This document shows, one piece after another, positions 18,801 to 24,073 of a DNA stretch of 64,000 bases. The stretch is from JAAUTT01 sp038213375 (lineage in GTDB: Bacteria; Bacteroidota; Bacteroidia; Bacteroidales; JAAUTT01), in the NCBI GenBank assembly GCA_038213375.1, contig JBBQTB010000002.1, positions 62,001-126,000 on the forward strand, written 5' to 3'. Position numbers and translations under genes: made by a program. The notes below the pieces were generated by a model that was not told the DNA's origin, ran no database searches, and saw nothing but the letters and a program-made list of their open reading frames with translations. Within the stretch, counting starts at the first letter, position 1, and each line of letters begins with the position of its first letter.

Positions 18801-19219
18801 AGCTAACTCCTGCTGCAAATAACGGAATCGGAATACGCACTCCCCTCGAAGGTGATGCTGCTTATGTTGGCATGGAGCTTCAGATACTTGATAACGAAGC
18901 TGATGTATATAAAGACCTTCAACCATACCAATATCATGGATCGGTGTATGGAGTAATTCCTGCAAAACGCGGATTTCTGAAACCTTTGGGTGAATGGAAT
19001 TATGAGGAAGTAATTGCCAATGGTCCCAATATCAAAATTATTTTGAATGGCGAAACAATTCTCGATGGGAGTATTGACGAAGCTAGTAAAAATGGCACTA
19101 TCGACCATAAAATTCATCCTGGTTTGCATAACAAATCTGGCCATATTGGATTTCTTGGACATGGTTCGGTGGTGAAATTCAGAAATATCCGCATTAAAGA
19201 CCTAACAAAATCAAAATAG
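15809..19219 (+). CDS. secreted HEAT-repeat protein with two DUF1080 (3-keto-glycoside hydrolase) domains
   Basis: 1136 residues. Signal peptide (about 1-22, ending SAFSQ), then a long alpha-helical HEAT/Armadillo-like array (about 30-720; units such as KKVALYALGNIGAL and KTNVCCAAILASQKLG), then two tandem DUF1080 domains at about 730-925 (opening FNGKDLTGWKGL) and 943-1135 (opening ALFDGISMYNFTG). DUF1080 is the 3-keto-disaccharide hydrolase fold, a concanavalin-like jelly roll. The first domain has more of the canonical sequence (NGKDLTGW, AGIYLRGSPQVQIWD); the second is more divergent but keeps NNGIGIRTP and MELQILDNE. Predicted role: periplasmic cleavage of 3-keto glycosides made by the preceding oxidoreductase. 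The HEAT array could bind the partner enzyme or polymer. Confidence 0.82.
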   Translation: MIKKTIQTLFVLFLFCSSAFSQNQANDIRTLQTKIADLLALMPATDPVRLDKLMNEMSDLGEQGIIDIAGKLTAPGKGNDTEVKFALGSFSKYVSLKGKENIRKMCIQAYCAALEKTDQKEIKSFLITQLQLVGNNDSAVPYLKKYLTDERLCDPAARALAVVNTTASLKALLDALPNVRGNNLISITEALGDCRNTEAIAAISGLVTNNDLKLKKVALYALGNIGALSSERILATEAAKAGYTYELTGAVSSYLLWIKQTGKAGNTAMAIIACKGLMKSCSAKNRVHTKSVAMAMLVYFDKMNALSVLLEAGTSNEKEYRATALYLAVTNGTTQATEMWIKKASKASADTKADIIIMLGNRGDISALPFLLTSLNDRKTNVCCAAILASQKLGQEKSLKPLLDLLLKPDDEVLKAVKTALLSMKGDQVVLSVAGAIANAAPASKVILLEVLSSHQASMYNKIVFEQTGSGNQIVRMAALNALTRMSTEKDLDQLNKQLLTASSKDEISAIQAGMIFGVRHLKQIENQTDTISKRMNSGNSGQKSLYYPILAGIGGITALNIVFKEYNTGTSDQQASAFDAIAHWSDHTAISKLSDICRSGNKVYVDKAMKAYIGLVSKSEFPEDQKLLLLRNAFDITSEINQQKRILNEISSLSTLQALLFAGKFINNPSLQQEAANAVMNIALSNKNLYGKIVTDLLNNAVLVLNGPESEYQKESIRKHIASLPTDPGFESMFNGKDLTGWKGLAENPIARSKMTPSQLAEAQKKADEVMNSGWKAKDNKLIFEAKGENLCTKEQYGDFEMFVDWKITKDGDAGIYLRGSPQVQIWDTSRRQVGAQVGSGGLYNNKENMHDPLKVADNMVGEWNSFHIIMKGERVTVYLNGEMVVDNIILENYWDRSIPIFPSEQIELQAHGSLVEYRDLYIRKIPRPEPYKVSEIEQKEGFKALFDGISMYNFTGNTQDYIVEDGNIAVYPKDGEHGNLYTKEEFSDFVYRFEFQLTPAANNGIGIRTPLEGDAAYVGMELQILDNEADVYKDLQPYQYHGSVYGVIPAKRGFLKPLGEWNYEEVIANGPNIKIILNGETILDGSIDEASKNGTIDHKIHPGLHNKSGHIGFLGHGSVVKFRNIRIKDLTKSK

Positions 19220-19236
19220 ACAAAATTTCATTTTCA

Positions 19237-20310
19237 ATGACAGATATTTTATTCCATCAGATTAACCAGTTTAAAACAATTGGAGATGTGTTGGCTATCG
19301 AGCAGCTAACTACTGGTCATATAAATGATTCGTATCTTGTTGAAGCCAGGTCGGGAAAATATATGCTTCAGCGTGTAAACCATTCCGTTTTTAAGAATGT
19401 GCCACAATTGATGGAAAATATGTTGTTGATTTCCAATCACATTAAAAACAAAAGCGCCATTAATAATTCGGGATTTGTAGTGCCGGAACTTCTGAATACC
19501 AACTCCGGGAATTGTTTTTATACCGATGAGAATGGCGATTTTTGGCGCATGTATGGGTTTATCGAAGGGAAAACTTATGATGTTGTAACCGATCCATTAA
19601 TTGCCTGGGAAGGTGCTGGGGCTGTCGGGCTTTTTCATGCCTTGCTTTCCGATTTGGATGTGGCACAACTTCATTATACGATTCAGCGATTTCATGATAT
19701 GGATTTCAGGATGGATAACTTTCATGCAGCGTTGGATAAGGACAAGTTAAAACGAAGCATGAAATGTCACAATGAAATAAATAAGCTGTTCAACTTTGCC
19801 AAGGAAGTATCTCTATTACACGAACAAGGGAATAAAGGTCTCTTTCCTTTGAGAGTGACACATAACGACACCAAGTTTAACAATATTTTGTTTGATAAAA
19901 ACCAAAAAGCCATTGGCTTGATTGATCTGGACACTGTAATGCCTGGTTTCCTGCTTTACGATTTTGGCGATGCTATCCGAACAGCTGCCAATACTGCTGT
20001 GGAAGACGAAACGGACCTAAGTGCCATAAACATGAACATGGAAATTTACTCGGCATATGTTCAGGGATATTTAAAAAATGCTCAAAGCTTTATTACAACT
20101 GCCGAAACGGACTTTCTGGCGTTATCGGCGAAGTACATGACGTTCATTATGGCGCTGCGTTTTCTAACCGATTATCTTGATGGAGATACCTACTACAAAA
20201 TAAATCATGAGCATCATAATCTCCAACGTGCTCGCGCTCAAATTAAATTAATTGAAAGCATGAATATGCATTTTTCGCAGATGCAGGATGTTATAGCAGA
20301 TGCGTTATAA
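19237..20310 (+). CDS. APH-fold sugar kinase, N-acetylhexosamine 1-kinase (NahK)-like
   Basis: 357 residues, aminoglycoside-phosphotransferase/choline-kinase fold. Near the N-terminus TTGHINDSYLV forms the nucleotide loop. The catalytic loop is THNDTKFNNILFD (H209-N210-D211) and the metal-binding motif is LIDLDTVMPG (229-238), followed by DFGDAIRTAAN. LDTVMPG and DAIRTAAN are characteristic of NahK-type kinases that phosphorylate N-acetylhexosamines at C1; some homologues carry an old 'mucin desulfatase' label. It is cytoplasmic, 17 bp after the DUF1080 gene, and would phosphorylate the sugar imported by the FucP-type permease. True substrate not determined. Confidence 0.82.
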   Translation: MTDILFHQINQFKTIGDVLAIEQLTTGHINDSYLVEARSGKYMLQRVNHSVFKNVPQLMENMLLISNHIKNKSAINNSGFVVPELLNTNSGNCFYTDENGDFWRMYGFIEGKTYDVVTDPLIAWEGAGAVGLFHALLSDLDVAQLHYTIQRFHDMDFRMDNFHAALDKDKLKRSMKCHNEINKLFNFAKEVSLLHEQGNKGLFPLRVTHNDTKFNNILFDKNQKAIGLIDLDTVMPGFLLYDFGDAIRTAANTAVEDETDLSAINMNMEIYSAYVQGYLKNAQSFITTAETDFLALSAKYMTFIMALRFLTDYLDGDTYYKINHEHHNLQRARAQIKLIESMNMHFSQMQDVIADAL

Positions 20311-20333
20311 GGATTTAAAGAAAAGATCTCAGA

Positions 20334-20411
20334 CTACTCAAATAGCTGCATACATATCATTCCATTATCATACCATACATTGGTTGCAACAAACATTAGT
20401 TCAGTTACCAT
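20334..20411 (-). pseudogene. DUF2442-like remnant
   Basis: A minus-strand ATG at 20411 opens a 25-residue frame that stops at 20334. It contains ATNVWYDNGMICMQLFE, which resembles the N-terminal strand pair of DUF2442 proteins (VWFDDxxIYVEL). DUF2442 genes are often next to DUF4160 genes, and a DUF4160-like fragment lies 25 bp upstream on the same strand. The frame ends abruptly, so I treat it as a decayed gene. Recognition is by memory of the family pattern, not by search. Confidence 0.4.
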
Positions 20412-20436
20412 GTATTTCAAACCACCATGATTTAAT

Positions 20437-20499
20437 TTATCCTTCGTTAGCATAAAAGAAGAATACAAATCCTAATTCTCTAAATATCTCTGGTTTGGT
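20437..20499 (-). pseudogene. DUF4160-like remnant
   Basis: On the minus strand, 20499-20440 reads KPEIFRELGFVFFFYANEG after one threonine and meets TAA at 20439-20437. This matches the start of DUF4160 proteins (MPxIFRxxGFxFFFYxNE). The codon before the threonine is AAT, where an ATG would be expected. The frame ends where the conserved PxHVHV segment should follow. A good promoter lies 14 bp upstream (20513-20544). So the 5' end of the gene survives and the body is gone. Confidence 0.45.
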
Positions 20500-20512
20500 A
20501 TTTTGTTTTGTA

Positions 20513-20544
20513 CAAAAGTAAGATAAAATTAAATAAATGGCAAA
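20513..20544 (-). promoter_or_regulatory. complete Bacteroidota-type promoter driving the DUF4160/DUF2442 remnants
   Basis: On the minus strand TTTG (20544-20541), a 20-bp spacer and TACTTTTG (20520-20513) match the -33/-7 consensus exactly. Transcription would start near 20506 and run left through the remnant frames toward the end of the sugar kinase gene. Confidence 0.65.
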
Positions 20545-20635
20545 GCAGGTAAGCTCGCTTAAACTCGAAAGTGTAACTTAATCAAGCTGCGGCTAAAAGC
20601 CGGAAATAGAATAGATCAGAGAAGATATAAATAGC

Positions 20636-20667
20636 AAACCTCCAAGACGTTACTGTCCTGAAGGTTT
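20636..20667 (-). terminator. probable terminator of tRNA-His
   Basis: Arms 20636-20648 and 20655-20667 form a 13-bp stem with a 6-base loop. Two mismatches on the plus strand become G-U pairs on the minus strand, so the structure belongs to the minus-strand transcript, 10 bp beyond the tRNA 3' end. The U-run after it is weak. Confidence 0.6.
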
Positions 20668-20676
20668 TTATTTTTG

Positions 20677-20750
20677 GGTGGAAGATGGGGCTCGAACCCA
20701 CGACCAATGGTACCACAAACCACTACTCTAACCGACTGAGCTACATCCAC
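20677..20750 (-). tRNA. tRNA-His (GTG)
   Basis: Folding the minus strand by hand gives acceptor GTGGATG/CTTCCAC, D arm GCTC/GAGT, anticodon stem GTGGT/ACCAT with loop TTGTGGT (anticodon GTG), 5-base variable loop and T arm GTGGG/CCCAT with TTCGAGC. A G at position -1 (base 20751) pairs with C73 (base 20677), the histidine identity element. CCA is not encoded. The acceptor stem has a U6-U67 mismatch, and the D, anticodon and T stems each contain a G-U pair. Confidence 0.95.
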
Positions 20751-20873
20751 CATTTTTCTGGAGTGCAAATATAGATATTTATTTATTCCCTACAAATGGA
20801 GCATACAAAAATAAATGCATATTTTTGTATGCGGTTTCGGTCTTCAAGCACAACTAAATTATAATTTTTAGCT

Positions 20874-22232
20874 TTGAATAAACTTAAGAGTAAAGTCAAT
20901 ATTATATTTAGCCTGCAATTCTCTCAAATATCGCGCTTTATTACTTTTTTAATTATCAGTTCCATCTTTACCAAACAGAATCTAACACATTTAACCAAAG
21001 ATGAAATTGGTGATTTTGAACTGATGATGCTATTGTCTGCTGCCTTAAGTTATTTCTGGGTAACAGGCATCATACAAACGTTTCTCCCTCTTTACAACAA
21101 CAACCACGTATTTAGTAAACGCACACATTTTCGCGAAAAATCTCCTGAGATATTCAATACTTTTTTAATGCTTGCCTTTTTTAGTTTTGGCTTTGCGTTA
21201 TTGATTTTTCTTTTTCGGAATAATATCTATGTTTATAAGGACTTAAAACCAGTTCCTCATGTTATCCCTTTGGTTATTTACTTCATTCTTAGCAACACAA
21301 CTCCACTTATCGAATATATTTATTATGTAAGAAATCGCCCATATCAAATTATTAATTATGTTTTGTGGACCGCTTCTGCTCAATTGGTTCTGGTATGCGG
21401 TGCGGTTATTCTCGGATTGGGTATTGAAACAGCTATTTGGGCTCTTATTTCAGTTTCAGCAGTTCGGTTTATTTGGCTGTTAGTCTTATTAGAACGTTAT
21501 GCCGAGTTCAGATTTTCCTTTGAATACATAAAAACACATTTTCGGCTTGGAATGCCATTAATTATGAGTAGCCTATTAAGCGGATCGTCGCAATATATCG
21601 ATGGTTTTATTGCATCGTGGACATTGACCCCAGATCGATTTGCCACTTTTCGGTACGGATCAAAAGAATTGCCTTTTTCAAAAGATCTGTCAAACGGGCT
21701 TAATAATGCGATGTTAACCGGTTTTTCAACTCCTGAAAAAATGCGAAGAGCCATGTACGACCTTAAAAAAAAGTCGTTAAAGCTCATGCATTATTTGTTT
21801 CCGCTCTCTATCGTAATTATGCTGAGTAGTAAATTGATTTTTATTAACCTTTTCAGTAAGGAATTTTCCCGAAGCGCCGACATTTTTATGGTGTACCTGT
21901 TAATGGTTGTAAGTAGGCTTGTTTTTCCCCAAACCATCTTAATTGGTTTAAAAAAGACAAAAATAGTTTTTTGGGCGTCAGTTTTTGAAATTGCCTTTAA
22001 TATAACCGCAAGCCTCTGGTTTATTTACTATACCGATCGCGGTCTGGTTGGCATAGCATTGGGAACTGCGCTTGTTCATGCCCTTGAAAAAATATTTATG
22101 GTTGCCTATAATTATTATAAACTTAATATACCGCCAAAGGCATATATTCCAGTTCGGTGGTTTATTTTTTATAGTTTATTAATAGCTGCTATCTTCGTTC
22201 TTATCGACCGCGGTATTATATCTATTTATTAA
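20874..22232 (+). CDS. polysaccharide/oligosaccharide flippase (Wzx-like, MATE/MVF fold)
   Basis: 452 residues, almost entirely hydrophobic helices (about 12-14). The N-terminal SLQFSQISRFITFLIISSIF and the middle RLGMPLIMSSLLSGSSQYIDGFI have the look of polysaccharide-biosynthesis flippases that move undecaprenyl-linked glycans across the inner membrane. The start is a TTG at 20874: an in-frame TAA lies at 20862, and the first ATG is about 50 codons in, after the first helix. No glycosyltransferase is adjacent, so the cargo is unknown. It is divergent from tRNA-His. Confidence 0.75.
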   Translation: MNKLKSKVNIIFSLQFSQISRFITFLIISSIFTKQNLTHLTKDEIGDFELMMLLSAALSYFWVTGIIQTFLPLYNNNHVFSKRTHFREKSPEIFNTFLMLAFFSFGFALLIFLFRNNIYVYKDLKPVPHVIPLVIYFILSNTTPLIEYIYYVRNRPYQIINYVLWTASAQLVLVCGAVILGLGIETAIWALISVSAVRFIWLLVLLERYAEFRFSFEYIKTHFRLGMPLIMSSLLSGSSQYIDGFIASWTLTPDRFATFRYGSKELPFSKDLSNGLNNAMLTGFSTPEKMRRAMYDLKKKSLKLMHYLFPLSIVIMLSSKLIFINLFSKEFSRSADIFMVYLLMVVSRLVFPQTILIGLKKTKIVFWASVFEIAFNITASLWFIYYTDRGLVGIALGTALVHALEKIFMVAYNYYKLNIPPKAYIPVRWFIFYSLLIAAIFVLIDRGIISIY

Positions 22233-22258
22233 AGTTTAATTATTTTATTGGCAAAATC

Positions 22259-22289
22259 TTTGCATTTTTAAATTGAATATTTACCTTTG
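22259..22289 (+). promoter_or_regulatory. rpmE2 promoter
   Basis: TTTG (22259-22262), 19-bp spacer, TACCTTTG (22282-22289): a full match to the Bacteroidota housekeeping promoter, 35 bp before the ATG. A sigma-54-like arrangement (TTGGCA...TTTGCA, 22248-22264) overlaps its -33 element and is probably coincidental. Confidence 0.75.
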
Positions 22290-22324
22290 CAGCCCATTGA
22301 TACAAAAATTATAGCATAACATTC

Positions 22325-22585
22325 ATGAAAAAGGACTTACACCCAAAGAATTATAGATTGGTTGCATTTAAGGACATGTCGAACGAAGATACTTTTATTA
22401 CAAAATCGTCCGCTGCTTCAAGAGAAACCATTACCATTGATGGAGTTGAATATCCATTATTAAAACTTGAAATCTCAAACACATCGCACCCGTTTTATAC
22501 CGGTAAGATGAAACTTCTTGATACTGCCGGCCGTGTTGATAAGTTTATGAATCGTTACAAAGACCATTTGAACAAGAATAAATAA
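22325..22585 (+). CDS. rpmE2: 50S ribosomal protein L31 type B
   Basis: 86 residues. MKKDLHPKNYRLVAFKDMSN and the C-terminal HPFYTGKMKLLDTAGRVDKF are characteristic of L31. It lacks the zinc-binding cysteines of the C+ form, which makes it type B; this is the usual form in Bacteroidota. It binds the large subunit near the central protuberance and the inter-subunit bridge. It is monocistronic, with its own promoter and terminator. Confidence 0.96.
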   Translation: MKKDLHPKNYRLVAFKDMSNEDTFITKSSAASRETITIDGVEYPLLKLEISNTSHPFYTGKMKLLDTAGRVDKFMNRYKDHLNKNK

Positions 22586-22604
22586 AATTTCGATATACGA
22601 ATTT

Positions 22605-22640
22605 AAGCTCCTGACTATCATATAGCCAAGGAGCTTTTTT
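22605..22640 (+). terminator. rpmE2 terminator
   Basis: AAGCTCCT (22605-22612) pairs with AGGAGCTT (22629-22636), followed by a run of Ts to 22640. It lies 20 bp after the rpmE2 stop. Confidence 0.8.
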
Positions 22641-22680
22641 ATTTCTACCAGTTCATTTACAATAATATAGATAATTGCGT

Positions 22681-22708
22681 TTTTTTAATTGCACAGGCAA
22701 TTAAAAAA
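22681..22708. repeat. perfect 12-bp inverted repeat with 4-base loop
   Basis: TTTTTTAATTGC (22681-22692), loop ACAG, GCAATTAAAAAA (22697-22708). The T-run is on the 5' side and the A-run on the 3' side on both strands, the reverse of an intrinsic terminator. It lies 53 bp before the GlmU-like start and could be an operator. Confidence 0.6.
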
Positions 22709-22760
22709 ACATATAAGTTTGTGGCAAGAGTTTTTAAATATTAAACTTAAATATTTCAAA

Positions 22761-23948
22761 ATGAATTGCATTCTTTTTGATGATGTTAGCTTTACAAACT
22801 TACTTCCACTTACCTTTACCAGGCCAGTAAGTGGAATACGTGTTGGGATATTAAAGATTTCAGAAAAGTGGGAGAAGCATCTTTCCGAAAGTGTTTCATT
22901 TCTGACAGAAGATTATTTATCAGTAAAATACCCGGCAAAAATAATAGATGAGAATTTTCTGATTAATGGGTCTATTTTACCCAACAAGGTAATTATTAAA
23001 TTTATACGCTCATTAAAGATTGGTCAAGTATTAAAAACAGGCAATATTATTGTTGCTGCTCATCTTAATGCAGAACAGACTTCAAAATTCAATGTAAATG
23101 AAATAAGCCAATTCCAGGTAATTGATCAACCCATATCCTTTTTTAAAATAAATTTTCCATGGGATATTTTTACCAATAACTACACGGCTATAAATGAGGA
23201 CTATGAGCTTCTCACAAAAGGTAGAAAATCGAACCCCATCAACAACACAAATCAGGTTTCCTTTCCCGAAAGAATCTTTTTAGAAGAGGGCGCCACTGTC
23301 GATTTTTCGATTTTAAATGCTCAACATGGACCTATTTATATTGGAAAAGATGCCGAAATAATGGAAGGATGCATGATACGAGGGCCATTGGCACTGTGTG
23401 AACATGCTGTTTTAAAGATGGGAACTAAAGTTTATGGTGCAACAACTATTGGACCATATTGTAAAGTTGGGGGAGAAATTAATAATTCGGTATTATTTTC
23501 CTATTCAAGTAAAGCTCACGATGGTTTTCTGGGCAATTCGATTCTGGGGGAATGGTGCAATTTAGGGGCGGATACTAACAATTCCAACCTAAAAAATAAT
23601 TACGCTCAGGTAAAAGTCTGGAATTACGGAAAAGAACGGTTTATCGATACCGGCTTACAGTTTTGTGGGTTAATCATGGGAGATCATTCAAAAACAGCGA
23701 TAGGTACCATGTTTAATACCGGCACGGTGGTGGGAGTTAATACCAATATTTTTGGAGCAGGATTTCCACGCAATTTTGTACCTTCATTTTCATGGGGTGG
23801 TCCCGGAGGCTTCACTACTTTCGGTATAGAAAAAGCCTACGAAGTTGCACGAATAGTAATGAAAAGACGCAATCTCCAACTCTCAGAAATCGACGAACAA
23901 ATTTTAAAAAAGGTATTTGAACTTACAGAAAAATACCGCCGATACTAA
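22761..23948 (+). CDS. GlmU-like sugar nucleotidyltransferase/acyltransferase
   Basis: 395 residues from ATG 22761. A longer frame from a TTG at 22689 would add 24 residues not expected in the family and would read through a 12-bp inverted repeat, so I reject it. The start MNCILFDD, then LLPLTFTRPVSGIRVGIL, and the C-terminal left-handed beta-helix with hexapeptide repeats (IGPYCKVGG, LGEWCNLGADTNNSNL) match the Bacteroidota 'putative sugar nucleotidyltransferase' (GlmU-related) family. The N-terminal half does not show the classic LAAGxGTRM loop, so uridylyltransferase activity is uncertain. It lies between rpmE2 and lon. Confidence 0.82.
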   Translation: MNCILFDDVSFTNLLPLTFTRPVSGIRVGILKISEKWEKHLSESVSFLTEDYLSVKYPAKIIDENFLINGSILPNKVIIKFIRSLKIGQVLKTGNIIVAAHLNAEQTSKFNVNEISQFQVIDQPISFFKINFPWDIFTNNYTAINEDYELLTKGRKSNPINNTNQVSFPERIFLEEGATVDFSILNAQHGPIYIGKDAEIMEGCMIRGPLALCEHAVLKMGTKVYGATTIGPYCKVGGEINNSVLFSYSSKAHDGFLGNSILGEWCNLGADTNNSNLKNNYAQVKVWNYGKERFIDTGLQFCGLIMGDHSKTAIGTMFNTGTVVGVNTNIFGAGFPRNFVPSFSWGGPGGFTTFGIEKAYEVARIVMKRRNLQLSEIDEQILKKVFELTEKYRRY

Positions 23949-23986
23949 CACTTAGGTATTCATTACGTTAATACCGCCCACGTTGA

Positions 23987-24001
23987 TGGCACAACTATTG
24001 A
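23987..24001 (+). promoter_or_regulatory. weak sigma-54-like -24/-12 element upstream of lon
   Basis: TGGCACA-ACTA-TTGA has the GG-to-G spacing of a sigma-54 promoter, with TGGCAC and TTG matching and two core positions off. It lies 73 bp before the lon ATG. On its own this is thin evidence. Confidence 0.3.
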
Positions 24002-24046
24002 TAATAGCACTCAACTGATGTTTTTAAATAAAACAATCTTTCATGG

Positions 24047-24059
24047 TGTCAAATTGACA
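24047..24059 (+). promoter_or_regulatory. palindromic operator-like site TGTCAAATTGACA before lon
   Basis: A perfect 6-1-6 palindrome ending 14 bp before the lon start codon. Its position overlaps the expected transcription start or leader, as for a repressor site. The binding protein is unknown; it is not the CIRCE element of HrcA. Confidence 0.45.
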
Positions 24060-24073
24060 TGTAATTCATTTTT

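Noticed and set aside
22248..22264. A sigma-54-like TTGGCA...TTTGCA with correct spacing upstream of rpmE2
   Set aside because: It overlaps the -33 element of a complete housekeeping promoter, which is the expected control for a ribosomal protein; the -24 half lacks the CG.
22689..22760. A 24-codon extension of the GlmU-like protein from TTG
   Set aside because: It reads through a perfect 12-bp inverted repeat; the ATG at 22761 gives the family's normal start.
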